This document shows, piece by piece, positions 1 through 9,404 of a DNA stretch of 64,000 bases. Position 1 is the first letter of the stretch; each line of letters opens with the position of its first letter. The translations under genes were made by a program, and so were the position numbers. Source of the stretch: JABMMZ01 sp044341025 (GTDB taxonomy: Bacteria; Bacteroidota; Bacteroidia; NS11-12g; UBA955); the NCBI GenBank assembly GCA_044341025.1, contig JBIISM010000008.1, forward strand, positions 1 to 64,000, read 5' to 3'. Under the pieces are notes generated by a model that saw nothing but the letters and a program-made list of their open reading frames with translations, ran no database searches and was not told the origin of the DNA.

Positions 1-169
1 AAGTGATCCCAGTAGCAGAGAACTCCGTTTCACTGCGTTCACGCTACGGGATGAAGGAAGTGATCCCAGTAGCAGAGAACTCCGTTTCACTGCGTTCACG
101 CTACGGGATGAAGGAAGTGATCTCAGTAGCAGAGAACTCCGTTTCACTCCGTTCACGCTACGGGATGAA
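1..169. repeat. Three-copy 57-bp tandem repeat
   Basis: Three head-to-tail copies with a period of exactly 57 bases start at 1, 58 and 115. The first two are almost identical; the third has small changes and fades out near 169. The core reads GTAGCAGAGAACTCCGTTTC followed by a TTCACGCTACGGGATGA segment. One frame is open across the array, but its product is only the repeat itself, so I read it as intergenic repeat DNA and not a gene. A diverged inverted copy lies near 13,070-13,122, which shows the element is dispersed. The array may continue left of the window. Bases 170-263 hold nothing else I can identify. Confidence 0.9.
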
Positions 170-263
170 TACATGTCATTTCAAATAAATAATTAAGCCA
201 GCATAAGCATTCAATAAATGGGGCAATAAAAGACTTGGCTTTTTATTAAATATTGTTTTGTTT

Positions 264-1739
264 TTATTTGTCCAATTGGTGCTCGTTGCCTGGATGTAGA
301 TTGCTTTTCTTTCTGCTGTACAAGAAATACACCAAAATACCCAAGATACCCCATGCTATAAAAGTGTACCATGTGCCAACTCTAACTTGCAACATCAACA
401 AGATGTTGGCCGCTATACCAAGTGTGGCAATCACTGGCAAATAGGGTGTTCTGTAAGGTCTTTCTAAATTAGGTTCTCTTACACGCAAAATCCATACAGC
501 CAAACAAACCATAGAGAAGGCAAGTAAGGTTCCCATACTGCACATTTCAGATACTTTGTCAATTGGTGTAAAGGCCGCAATTACTGAAACAATAGCGCCA
601 ACAAGTATGGTGCTTTTAAACGGCGTTTTAAATTTAGGGTGCACACTGCCAAATAAATTTCTAGGCAACAAGCCATCTTTGGCCATACCTAAAAATATTC
701 GGGTTTGTCCCAACATCATCACCATCATAACTGAGGTTAATCCGGCTACAGCAGCAATGGTTATAATGTACACTGCCCATGGCTGTCCAATACTTGAGAA
801 TGCAGAGGCCACTGGCGCTTTGATGTCTAAGGTATCGTATTTTACCATACCGGTTAATACCAAGGAAACCAAGATGTATAAAACGGTACAAATAAGCAAT
901 GACATGATAATGGCAAACGGGACATCCTTTTTAGGGTTTATGGCTTCACCCGCTTGGGTTGACACGGCATCAAAACCTATATAGGCAAAGAATACAATTG
1001 AGGCAGCAGTTCCAATACCTGACCATCCGAAGTGGCCAACACCTTTTGCATCGATGAATTGTTCGGGAATGAATGGCGACCAGTTGTCTACATTGATGTA
1101 GAAAGCACCCATTACAATAACAAAAATCACAACGGAAACTTTTAGTATAACAATGAGGTTATTGGTTTTGGCGGCTTCTTTTATGCCTCTTACCAAGATT
1201 GCAGTTACCAACCAAGTGATAACAAAAGCAGGAAGGTTGAAAGCAAAGGCTGGAGGATCTATTCCAAGTTCGTGCGCTTTTTCAATGGCAGTTGTTGGGT
1301 CATTTACCAACCAAAGCGGCAAGTTGATTCCGAACAAATGCAAGAGTTTATCAAAGTATCCAGACCAACTAACGGCAACCGTAGTTGCACCCATCATGTA
1401 TTCAAGTATAAGGTTCCAACCGATAAACCAAGCGAACAATTCACCTACTGTTCCATATGAGTAGGCATAGGCAGAGCCTTCCACTGGAAGTATTGAGGAA
1501 AACTCAGCATAACACAAGGCCGCGAAAGTACAAGCGATACCAGCCAACATAAAGGATATGGCAAGTGCTGGACCGGCATATTCGTGCGCCGCAATACCTG
1601 TAAGGGTAAATATACCACCACCAATAATGGCGCCTATTCCTAAGGAAGTAAGACCCCATTTAGTTAGAACACGGTTTAGCTCACTCTTCTTTGCATCAGA
1701 ATGAAAGGACTCTATTGGTTTTCTTCTCCATACTGACAT
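264..1739 (-). CDS. APC-family amino-acid permease
   Basis: This is a 491-residue polytopic inner-membrane protein of the amino acid-polyamine-organocation superfamily, closest in style to the cationic amino-acid transporter (CAT) branch. The N-terminal TM1 motif 'GIGAIIGGGIFTLTG' (about residues 35-49) is the substrate-binding unwound helix of APC carriers. About 12 hydrophobic segments follow, with a short basic C-terminus. Length and layout match intact family members. It starts 18 bases after the secDF stop on the same strand, so it is probably cotranscribed behind secDF. The exact amino acid carried cannot be told from sequence. Confidence 0.9.
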   Translation of the reverse strand: MSVWRRKPIESFHSDAKKSELNRVLTKWGLTSLGIGAIIGGGIFTLTGIAAHEYAGPALAISFMLAGIACTFAALCYAEFSSILPVEGSAYAYSYGTVGELFAWFIGWNLILEYMMGATTVAVSWSGYFDKLLHLFGINLPLWLVNDPTTAIEKAHELGIDPPAFAFNLPAFVITWLVTAILVRGIKEAAKTNNLIVILKVSVVIFVIVMGAFYINVDNWSPFIPEQFIDAKGVGHFGWSGIGTAASIVFFAYIGFDAVSTQAGEAINPKKDVPFAIIMSLLICTVLYILVSLVLTGMVKYDTLDIKAPVASAFSSIGQPWAVYIITIAAVAGLTSVMMVMMLGQTRIFLGMAKDGLLPRNLFGSVHPKFKTPFKSTILVGAIVSVIAAFTPIDKVSEMCSMGTLLAFSMVCLAVWILRVREPNLERPYRTPYLPVIATLGIAANILLMLQVRVGTWYTFIAWGILGILVYFLYSRKKSNLHPGNEHQLDK

Positions 1740-1757
1740 AAAGCGATCGGCTTAGAA

Positions 1758-4730
1758 TTATTTGATGATAGATTTGTCTTTCTTGAACAAGTCAAGTACA
1801 ATAGGAGAGGCAATAAAGATGGTTGAATAACTGCCCATAATTACACCAATTAACAATGCCAATGAGAAACCTTTCAATGCAGCTCCGCCAAATAAGAACA
1901 ATACCAAGATAACCACGATAACGGTTACCGAAGTCATAATGGTTCTACTTAATGTTTGGTTGATTGCAATATTGATGATTTTTGCTTTGTCATTTTCTGT
2001 ACGGTATTCGTTCATGTTTTCACGAATCCTGTCAAAAATTACCACCGTGTCATTAATGGAGTAACCTATAATGGTCAGAATAGCGCCAATAAAGTTTTGG
2101 TCTAATTCTAATGGGAAAGGCACGATGTCTCTTAACAGAGCGAAAATTGCAAACACCATTAGCACGTCATGTATTAGGGCGATGATCGCACCAACCGCAA
2201 AACCAATGTTTTTGAATCGTATAAAAATGTAAATGAAGATTGCTATGATTGAGACAATGACAACCCACATTGATTTGGTTCTAATGTTAGATGCGATCGT
2301 TGGTCCAACCTCAGCACTGCTTAAGATGCTTGCTTTGGTCGCTTTGAAAGGCGCTAAAGCGGCAACTACATCGGCTTCAATTAAATCTGCATTTGCATTT
2401 GGTGTATTGATTTTGTATGTGGTTACAATTTTGTAACGGCCTTCAGAACCGATGGTCTTTACTTCGTTGCTGCTTTCTGGCAGTCCTTTATCGAGTGCTG
2501 CTTTGATGTCCTCTGCTTGTATGCCAGAACTTAATTGCATTTGGTAACCGTATCCACCTTTAAAGTCGATACCAGTACTCAAACCACCTTTGTAGATTAA
2601 AACACTGAATCCAATCACAATGATTGAAGCAGATAACAAGTAGAAACGTTTTCTTCTGCTAATGAAGTCATAGCTTGCATTAATCATTAGATTAGCGGTC
2701 CATTTGTTAGAGAAGGTAACATCCAAACCTTTGTCGACACGACGTTCGATCAATAATCTAGAGATGAAGATTGAAGTAAATAAAGAGGTAATGATACCGA
2801 TGATCAAGATAATAGCGAATCCGTATACTGGACCAGCACCAACGAAGGTCATAATGATCGCAGCAATCAATGTTGTTAAGTTACCATCTATAATTGAAGA
2901 GAATGCCATGGCAAAACCATTGGCAACCGCATTTCTTAATATTTTACCTTCTCGAAGTTCTTCTTTGATACGTTCGTATATCAGTACGTTTGCGTCCACC
3001 GCCATACCAATGGTTAAAACAATACCAGCAATACCCGGAAGGGTTAATGCAGCACCGTAAGAAGCCAATATGCTAATAATGAAGAATACGTTAGCGAATA
3101 CTGCAATGGTCGCAATGATACCACCTCTTTGGTAGTAGAATAACATCAAAACCAATACCGCGATGAAACCAACGATTAAAGAGTTCATACCCTTTTTGAT
3201 TGATTCAGCACCTAAAGTTGGTCCAACCACATCTTCCGCAACGATATCAGCTGGAGCTGGCAATTTACCCGCTTTTAAAATATTTGCTAAGTCGTTTGCT
3301 TCAAGTACAGAGAATCCACCAGAGATAGAAGAATTGCCGCTAGGAATTTCTTCGTTTACTCTTGGAGCAGAAAATACTTTGTTGTCTAGAACAATGGCTA
3401 TGAAGTCGTTGGTTTGTGCAGCAATTCTAGTAAGTTCTTTCCAATCGCGTGCAGCTGATTGGGTCATACTCATACTTACTTCTACCTGGCCGGAATTTTG
3501 GTTGTTGGTTGCAAATGCGTCTGCTATTATGTTTTCATCACCACTTCCCATTGAAGCCACGCCATCTTTGTTGGCTTTTAAGGCGTATAAATCGAATATT
3601 TGATCAGAAACTGATTCTGGTTTGGCGCTCCAAACAAATTTAACGTCTTTTGGCAATGCTTTTAAAACGTATTCGTCTTGAAGCATTTTGTTGATTTTGT
3701 TAATGGCTTCTTTTGGCGCTCTAGCTAAAATACTGCTTTCGCCAATGTTTCCACTTTGGTCTTGCAAAGGCACTAAACCTGCCTCAGCAAATGGGAATTT
3801 AGAAGAGTCTTTAGCGTTCTTCTCTGTCATGAATGCTCTTTGTGCAGTATCTCTTTTTAGAGAATCTGTAATTAAGGCAATTGACTTAAGTTTGTTAGAG
3901 TCTTCTTCAGAATAGCCTTTGCTTAGTCTAAGCTTAGCCGCATAAGCAGCATTCATTGGTTCGTAAATCTTTTTGAAACCGATGAATTGGTTTTTGGCGT
4001 TGTTGCCATACACTTGCCAGAACTCCAAACGTGCGCTTTGTTCTAATAAAGCTCTTATTCTGCTTGGGTTGTCGACGCCAGGTAATTCAACTGAAATTCT
4101 TCCTCCGTCTAATTGTTGAACGTTTGGTTGGCTTATGTTACCAGCATTCAAACGCGCTTCGATAATTTGACGGGTGTTATCCGATTTGTCTTTTAATTCA
4201 TTCTTTAAATAATTTACCACATCGCCATCAGATGATGCTGAGGTAATTCTTTTATTGTCTCTATTGCTGAAAAGCGAACTTAAAGTTTTGTTCGGGGCAA
4301 TGGTTTTAAAATTCTGTGCAAAAAGATCAATAAAGTCGCCTCCACTCTTTTTGTATGTGATATCAGATAAGCGAACTGCTTCAATTAAATCTTTGTCTAT
4401 TTGATTTTGGCCAGCTAAGGTTTTTACCACTTCGCCTTTATTTACCTCAAGAACAACGTTCATTCCACCTTGTAAATCCAAACCTAATTTCAGCTCAGAT
4501 TCTTTACATTGGAAATAGTCTTTCTTGATAATACCTAAGTTTAGAAGAGGCTTTCTTCCAAGAGAGTCAATGTAATTGCGGTACATATCGCCATCGTAAA
4601 CACCATTTTTTGTTGCAAATGTTTTTGCTTTTGCTTCAAATCGTTTTACCACCCAGGTAAAAGATAGCTGGTAAGTGCATGTAAGTGCAAAAACGATAGC
4701 AATAAAAATTATTAAACCTTTATTTTTCAT
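1758..4730 (-). CDS. secDF: Protein translocase SecDF fusion
   Basis: This 990-residue protein fuses SecD and SecF, the proton-driven accessory subunits that help the SecYEG channel pull proteins across the inner membrane. The SecD half has an N-terminal TM helix (about residues 5-28), the P1-domain signature 'LGLDLQGGMNVVLEV' near residue 83, a large periplasmic region, and a six-helix bundle around residues 510-670. The SecF half begins near residue 690, with 'TGIDFKGGYGYQMQL' as the matching motif, and ends in the remaining TM helices. The fused form is usual in Bacteroidota. It has about 210 bases of upstream non-coding DNA, so it probably has its own promoter and drives the permease behind it. 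Confidence 0.97.
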   Translation of the reverse strand: MKNKGLIIFIAIVFALTCTYQLSFTWVVKRFEAKAKTFATKNGVYDGDMYRNYIDSLGRKPLLNLGIIKKDYFQCKESELKLGLDLQGGMNVVLEVNKGEVVKTLAGQNQIDKDLIEAVRLSDITYKKSGGDFIDLFAQNFKTIAPNKTLSSLFSNRDNKRITSASSDGDVVNYLKNELKDKSDNTRQIIEARLNAGNISQPNVQQLDGGRISVELPGVDNPSRIRALLEQSARLEFWQVYGNNAKNQFIGFKKIYEPMNAAYAAKLRLSKGYSEEDSNKLKSIALITDSLKRDTAQRAFMTEKNAKDSSKFPFAEAGLVPLQDQSGNIGESSILARAPKEAINKINKMLQDEYVLKALPKDVKFVWSAKPESVSDQIFDLYALKANKDGVASMGSGDENIIADAFATNNQNSGQVEVSMSMTQSAARDWKELTRIAAQTNDFIAIVLDNKVFSAPRVNEEIPSGNSSISGGFSVLEANDLANILKAGKLPAPADIVAEDVVGPTLGAESIKKGMNSLIVGFIAVLVLMLFYYQRGGIIATIAVFANVFFIISILASYGAALTLPGIAGIVLTIGMAVDANVLIYERIKEELREGKILRNAVANGFAMAFSSIIDGNLTTLIAAIIMTFVGAGPVYGFAIILIIGIITSLFTSIFISRLLIERRVDKGLDVTFSNKWTANLMINASYDFISRRKRFYLLSASIIVIGFSVLIYKGGLSTGIDFKGGYGYQMQLSSGIQAEDIKAALDKGLPESSNEVKTIGSEGRYKIVTTYKINTPNANADLIEADVVAALAPFKATKASILSSAEVGPTIASNIRTKSMWVVIVSIIAIFIYIFIRFKNIGFAVGAIIALIHDVLMVFAIFALLRDIVPFPLELDQNFIGAILTIIGYSINDTVVIFDRIRENMNEYRTENDKAKIINIAINQTLSRTIMTSVTVIVVILVLFLFGGAALKGFSLALLIGVIMGSYSTIFIASPIVLDLFKKDKSIIK

Positions 4731-4860
4731 TATATTACTTTATATCAAACTTTTATTAGCCTGCGAAAATAATAATTTATTTGTGAAAATTGACCATTAT
4801 CAACTTTTCATGCGCTTTATTTTTAATTTGTTTTAAAAATCAGGACTTGTTTTAAGAATA

Positions 4861-4942
4861 TGCCTTAAATAAAAGTATTTTAATTAAGGCAAAATATGGC
4901 TGTCAAACAGACTTAAGGGTTTAAATTATAAATTCTTAAGTC
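4861..4942. other. Two inverted repeats between tonB and secDF
   Basis: TGCCTTAA at 4861-4868 pairs with TTAAGGCA at 4884-4891, and GACTTAAG at 4910-4917 pairs with CTTAAGTC at 4935-4942, the second directly after the tonB stop. They may end tonB transcription or act in secDF control. Neither has a clean T-tract, so the terminator reading is weak. Confidence 0.35.
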
Positions 4943-4943
4943 C

Positions 4944-5732
4944 TTATCTCAAATTGAAGGTAATGTCAATTCGGCAAATTGATTTTACGGCTTTGCCTCT
5001 TTTTAACGCGGGTTTAAATTTGGTGTTACACAATTTAATAACCCTCAAGGCTTCTTCATTGAAACTTTGAAAACCTGACGTTCTCCATACCTTCACATTT
5101 TCTACAAGGCCTTCCTTGGTTACCACAAAGCTTACAGAACATACGCCTTGATCGTTGTTGTTCTTTTCTTTTTCTGGATACACCAAATTGTTGCTTAAGA
5201 AATCTTGGAATGCATCTTCACCACCAATGAAGTATGGCGCCTGGTCTACTGATGTATGAACATAGTTGTCATTGTTTTCGCCATTTTGATTGTCTGTATT
5301 TGAACTGTCAGATTTATCGGTGCCTAAATCCTTTTTATTGTCTTTCTTGTCTTTGGAATCGGGGCTGCTAACAGGGTTTTTAGCCGCTTCCATTTCTTTG
5401 TTTTCAGACGATTCAGCTGGGTCTTCTGTTTTAGGTTTGGGGGCAACATTCGATTTAAAGCCACTGGAAGGAGGATCCAACAGGGTAACATTGTAGTGCA
5501 CATATTCCAATGGTTCTTCTTCCGATTCGCGCCAAATTTTCTTGATCAGCTGTGGTGTTAGTAGGCTGAAAATAAAGCTGCAAAAGGCTATAATAACTGC
5601 ATTTCGAAGGTTTTTGGGGTAGGCTTTTCTTAGGATGAAAGCGCCATATTTTTTATTTCGACCCTCAAAAACGATATCATCCATGCCTTGTTCAGCAATG
5701 TTAGTATCGTCCGGTAGGGGAAATTGTTCCAA
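4944..5732 (-). CDS. tonB: TonB-family energy transducer
   Basis: This 262-residue protein couples the ExbB-ExbD proton motor to TonB-dependent outer-membrane receptors. A cytoplasmic N-terminus carries 'IVFEGRNKKYGAFILRKAY' (residues 20-38), the hallmark of Bacteroidota TonB proteins. It is followed by one TM helix (about 44-63), a polar periplasmic linker rich in D, K, S and N (about 90-165), and a C-terminal TonB domain (about 170-262) with 'VYPEKEK' and a final basic beta strand. It lies downstream of exbB and exbD on the same strand, but a 239-base gap containing a good -7 element suggests it is also expressed separately. Confidence 0.92.
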   Translation of the reverse strand: MEQFPLPDDTNIAEQGMDDIVFEGRNKKYGAFILRKAYPKNLRNAVIIAFCSFIFSLLTPQLIKKIWRESEEEPLEYVHYNVTLLDPPSSGFKSNVAPKPKTEDPAESSENKEMEAAKNPVSSPDSKDKKDNKKDLGTDKSDSSNTDNQNGENNDNYVHTSVDQAPYFIGGEDAFQDFLSNNLVYPEKEKNNNDQGVCSVSFVVTKEGLVENVKVWRTSGFQSFNEEALRVIKLCNTKFKPALKRGKAVKSICRIDITFNLR

Positions 5733-5794
5733 ATGGTTTGACTTAAAATTATGGGGCCTCTTATTGAATAGGTATTCTACAATTGTGCCAAAGG

Positions 5795-5802
5795 CAAATT
5801 TA
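5795..5802 (-). promoter_or_regulatory. Possible -7 promoter element of tonB
   Basis: Read on the minus strand this is TAAATTTG, a perfect match to the Bacteroidota -7 consensus TAnnTTTG, about 60 bases before the tonB start. I see no clear TTG -33 element at the normal distance, so confidence is modest. Confidence 0.4.
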
Positions 5803-5971
5803 TTGTTTTTAATTAGATTGTGCCTATAGACGAGCTAAACTATTTTATCTAATAACGTCAATAAATGTTATTTGTTACGCCAAATTGCAAGAATGCGCGC
5901 AAATTCAGCGTTTTTTATCGACTTAAAAAAAACACAGCAAGTGCCGTTTTATTTTAAGAATTGGGAAGCAA

Positions 5972-6370
5972 TTATTCTTTTTCCAAAGCCAATACGACTT
6001 TTCGGCTTTTCTTATTGGCAATACGCACCATTTCCATTACCTGCTCGTAGCGCACTGTTTTGTCTGCATGAATGCTAATTGGTGCAGTTAAGTTTTTGCT
6101 CAATTCAGATTCAATAGCAGATTCAAGTGTTTCGATGGTAACATCTTTATTTTCGTTAACGGCATATTGACCTTCGGCGTTTAAAAACACACGAATTGGT
6201 TTCACTGGCAGATGTTGGTCTTCAACCCCTTTTGGTAAAACCACCTTCAATATTGTTTCAGGTGATACGGTGGAGGTAAGTATAAAAAAAATCAGCAACA
6301 TAAAGATAATGTCGGTCATTGCTGATAACCCAAACTCTCCACTCGATCTTGTCCTTTTTCTAATAGCCAT
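5972..6370 (-). CDS. exbD: ExbD/TolR-family biopolymer transport protein
   Basis: This 132-residue protein is a subunit of the ExbB-ExbD proton channel that energises TonB. It has a short basic cytoplasmic N-terminus (KRTRSSGEFG), one TM helix at about residues 17-37 with the conserved proton-carrying aspartate at its start (SAMTDIIFMLLIFFI), and a periplasmic alpha/beta domain ending in a basic tail. Length is standard for the family. It follows exbB with an 18-base gap, so the two are in one transcript. Confidence 0.93.
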   Translation of the reverse strand: MAIRKRTRSSGEFGLSAMTDIIFMLLIFFILTSTVSPETILKVVLPKGVEDQHLPVKPIRVFLNAEGQYAVNENKDVTIETLESAIESELSKNLTAPISIHADKTVRYEQVMEMVRIANKKSRKVVLALEKE

Positions 6371-6388
6371 AATTATTGGGGTTTTAAA

Positions 6389-7087
6389 TTATGCTGGCTG
6401 TTGCAAAATATCGATGAATTCAAGTTTCTTAGATTCAAACTTATTGGCCACATGGTCGATTTTAAGCATTAAAAAGTGGTAGCTAGCAAAGGCGATAATA
6501 CCTAATAATAAACCAGCAGCACTCGACACCATTTTAACATATAAACCTCCTGAGATGATGTCAATTTGAATGGTGTTGGCTAAAGATATTTTATAGAACA
6601 TTTGAATAACCCCGAAAATTGTTCCTAGGAAACCAAACATTGGCGCCAATCCAGCAATCATAGATAAAAAGCCCACATTTTTTTCGATTTTGTATACTTC
6701 CATGATGCCAACATTTTCAATCGAAGACTCAATGGTATTGATTGGTTTTCCAATAAGCGAAATGCCTTTTTCTATCATACGGGCAATTGGTGCATTTGTT
6801 CTGCTACAAAGTGTTTTAGCGCCCAAAATGTTGTCGTTTAGAACCATGTCTTTGATGTTCATCATGAAATTTGCATCAATTTTTGCGGCATTGTTAATGG
6901 CTAAATAGCGCTCAATTGCTATATAGAGCGATGCGACAAATAAAATTCCAATTGGAATCATAACGACTCCTCCTTTAGTGGCCATATCCCAAAGGTTTCC
7001 TGGCATGTTTGCACTGGTACTTGCCGCCGCCGCAGCGCTAGCTGAATCTGTTAAGGCAGTTGTTTGTAATAAAATAGATAATAGCAT
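6389..7087 (-). CDS. exbB: MotA/TolQ/ExbB proton channel family protein
   Basis: This is the 232-residue membrane channel subunit that works with ExbD. A hydrophobic N-terminus is followed by a TM helix near residues 40-60, a cytoplasmic loop carrying the family pattern around 'ALTD...IARMIEKGI', and two long C-terminal TM helices (about 138-160 and 180-205). The signature 'GLAPMFGFLGTIFGVIQMF' lies near residues 146-164. It is the first gene of the exbB-exbD set and has a -7 element about 110 bases upstream. Confidence 0.93.
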   Translation of the reverse strand: MLLSILLQTTALTDSASAAAAASTSANMPGNLWDMATKGGVVMIPIGILFVASLYIAIERYLAINNAAKIDANFMMNIKDMVLNDNILGAKTLCSRTNAPIARMIEKGISLIGKPINTIESSIENVGIMEVYKIEKNVGFLSMIAGLAPMFGFLGTIFGVIQMFYKISLANTIQIDIISGGLYVKMVSSAAGLLLGIIAFASYHFLMLKIDHVANKFESKKLEFIDILQQPA

Positions 7088-7193
7088 GTATTATGGTTGT
7101 TTTTTTATTGCGTTTTATTTAATTGATTCTAATTTATTTGCTTGAAATAGTTTGGCGTTTGGTTTTAACGTCACTTCAAAATATTTGCAAGGA

Positions 7194-7201
7194 CAAATCT
7201 A
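7194..7201 (-). promoter_or_regulatory. Possible -7 element of exbBD promoter
   Basis: On the minus strand this is TAGATTTG, an exact TAnnTTTG match in the 487-base gap (7088-7574) between exbB and dapF. No convincing -33 TTG is seen. The rest of the gap is AT-rich with long T runs; I find no gene, RNA or repeat in it. Confidence 0.4.
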
Positions 7202-7574
7202 AATGTTTTTTTGATTGATGATTTTTATCTTATACGCAGATTCTATAAAAAACTACATAGTAAAAAAAATAATTTTCAGTGTGTTTATCATGTCCAATAG
7301 GTGAAATTTAATTGCAATTGTTTTCAATTATTGGCATTTTTTTTTAATCTGTAAATTGCTTTTTACTTAAATCTGGTTTCGAGAATCATATATTTTCTAA
7401 GGGGTGTTTGTTTTTTAACGCAAAAACTTGTTTGTTTATTAGAATAAAACAAGGAATAGATTTTTGTGCGTAAGCATCAATGGCATTGAAACGCTAGATT
7501 TGGTATTTAGTTATGCCTTGCTGAATTTATGTGAATAAATTGGCGATACCGGAGCAGCATGTCAAAAAGGATTT

Positions 7575-8354
7575 TTACAAATCTATTTGGCCACTGAATA
7601 CAGCCTTTGCAGGTCCGCATAGCCACACATTGCTGTAGCGGTTTTCAAGTTTATGGTATTTTACCATCAAATGTCCTCCAGGTGTTTCAATCTGAACATG
7701 GTAGTCGCCATCTTCAAATTCCAAATGTTTTGACAGTGCAATTGAAGCGGCTGTAACACCTGTGCCACAGCTCAAAGTTTCGTTTTCAACGCCACGCTCA
7801 TAAGTTCTTACGCCTATGTGGGCCGAACCCATTATTTCAATAAAATTAACATTAATGCCTTCGGCTTTAAACTCGTCATTGTAACGTATAGCTTTGGCTT
7901 CCTCAATGAGGTCAAATTCTTTGATTTCATTTTGAAACAATATAAAATGCGGGGAGCCAGTATTTAAAATATAGGTGTTGCCTCGTTTTTCGATTTGATC
8001 GACATTTTTCATTTGCAATTCCACCATGCCTTCACTCCATATGGCATTGTGTGGACCATCAACCGCTAGGAAATGACAGTTTTGTCCTTCAAAGACACCA
8101 AGACTTTTAGCGAAGTCAACAATGCAACGGCCTCCATTGCCGCACATGCTGCTCACTTGTCCATCGCTGTTGTAATAAACCATTTCAAAATCGTAAGCCT
8201 CTTTGTTTTGCAAAAGCATTAAACCATCGCCGCCAATACCAAATTTTGGATGGCAAAGAAATGCCACATCCAAATGGTCGTATAAACGGGCACGGTTGTC
8301 AATCAATATAAAATCGTTGCCAGTGCCTTGGTATTTTACAAATGGAATCTGCAT
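7575..8354 (-). CDS. dapF: Diaminopimelate epimerase
   Basis: This enzyme interconverts LL- and meso-diaminopimelate for lysine and peptidoglycan synthesis. I use the ATG at 8354, giving 259 residues that begin MQIPFVKYQGTGNDF, the normal start of the family. A longer frame to 8426 only adds residues overlapping the upstream gene. Both catalytic cysteines are present: Cys71 in 'MCGNGGRC' and Cys196 in 'ETLSCGTGV'. The stop of the upstream gene and this start share one base (TAATG), a classic translational-coupling junction. It is therefore in one transcript with an ECF sigma factor and its probable regulator, an unusual partnership. Confidence 0.96.
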   Translation of the reverse strand: MQIPFVKYQGTGNDFILIDNRARLYDHLDVAFLCHPKFGIGGDGLMLLQNKEAYDFEMVYYNSDGQVSSMCGNGGRCIVDFAKSLGVFEGQNCHFLAVDGPHNAIWSEGMVELQMKNVDQIEKRGNTYILNTGSPHFILFQNEIKEFDLIEEAKAIRYNDEFKAEGINVNFIEIMGSAHIGVRTYERGVENETLSCGTGVTAASIALSKHLEFEDGDYHVQIETPGGHLMVKYHKLENRYSNVWLCGPAKAVFSGQIDL

Positions 8355-9403
8355 TAGTTTTGGTTTAATATAAATTGAACGATGTCTGGATCTACTTCTA
8401 ATTTGTAAGGACATGCATCTATGCAAGGCGCTAAGGCGTATACTCTTCCTGAATGTCTTAGGTATAAATTTCCATTAACAGTGAACAGCTTAGCTGAGTA
8501 TGAATCTAGACCATACAATTGTAAAGTTGTGTTGCTTAAACGGTATCCTTTGAAATTAACAGGTGAGGTCCAGTATTCAACAATGTATTTTGTATCTGAG
8601 GTGACAGTTTTGCTAAGTTTTCCCTTTTTTACAGCTTCAGTACTCTCCGTTTTTTTGGTGTCTTCCAATGCCTTTGCTTGGTTAGAATTACTTGCTGAGG
8701 AAGGTAATTGAGCGCTTTTGGCTTTCGCTGTTTTGTTAAATCCATAGGAATTGTTATTGCCATCTGCATCCAGCATAGTCAGGGCAGTAGCAAATAAAAA
8801 AGTGTCTTTGTTTTTAATTTCACTCGCCACCTTTAAATCAACATTTGCATCATCTTTCGCACTCTCATAGTCTCCGTCCATAGCGGGCGGAGCTTCGTCA
8901 GCCATTTCCATTTCAAGCACCTTTAGTTCTTCGATTGTCGGCGGTGGCACTTCATTAAGCATGTCTTTTTCACTATAGGATTCAGTTTGCTTGTTTTGAT
9001 TAGATTCTTGATTGACGACTACCGGTTCTTCTTTTATGTTTTCCGGAACAGGCTTGTTGGTTTCAAGGGCTAGATTTTGCTCCAGTTTTGGACTGCTGTA
9101 AAATTGGAAAACCACAAAAGCACCAATTAATATAATAGCTGTTGCGGCAATGGCAAAAACTTTCGATTGTAACCAACTATTAGAAGAAACAACTTTTGTT
9201 TGCCCGTGGGTTTTCAAATAGTCTTTTAATTCTAAACGCGCATTTTCTTTGATGAGCTCACTTAAAAGCTTTTGGTTTTTAAATGCCTCAGCAAAACTAG
9301 GATCTGTATTTATTTTCTGCTCAAACGCAGCCATCTCCTCAGGGCTTATTTTGCCTTGCAGGTACGCATCAATTTCTTCGGTATATAAATGGTCCTGGTT
9401 CAA
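8354..9403 (-). CDS. Membrane protein, probable anti-sigma regulator
   Basis: This 349-residue protein has an N-terminal cytoplasmic helical region (about 1-70) with 'IDAYLQGKISPEEMAAFEQ', the zinc-free anti-sigma-like layout common in Bacteroidota. One TM helix (about 83-103) follows, then a long acidic, low-complexity extracytoplasmic part (about 110-260) and a C-terminal domain with three cysteines near residues 330-336. The start codon appears to be TTG (9403-9401), two bases from the sigma stop, and its stop overlaps dapF. Position right behind an ECF sigma gene is the main basis for the role; the extracytoplasmic domain is not one I recognise. Confidence 0.75.
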   Translation of the reverse strand: MNQDHLYTEEIDAYLQGKISPEEMAAFEQKINTDPSFAEAFKNQKLLSELIKENARLELKDYLKTHGQTKVVSSNSWLQSKVFAIAATAIILIGAFVVFQFYSSPKLEQNLALETNKPVPENIKEEPVVVNQESNQNKQTESYSEKDMLNEVPPPTIEELKVLEMEMADEAPPAMDGDYESAKDDANVDLKVASEIKNKDTFLFATALTMLDADGNNNSYGFNKTAKAKSAQLPSSASNSNQAKALEDTKKTESTEAVKKGKLSKTVTSDTKYIVEYWTSPVNFKGYRLSNTTLQLYGLDSYSAKLFTVNGNLYLRHSGRVYALAPCIDACPYKLEVDPDIVQFILNQN

Positions 9404-9404
9404 A

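Noticed and set aside
3..188. Open frame across the left-edge repeats
   Set aside because: The peptide is three copies of the 57-bp repeat and has no other content; better explained as intergenic repeat DNA.
556..984. 142-codon plus-strand frame inside the permease gene
   Set aside because: It is an antisense shadow of a clearly conserved gene.
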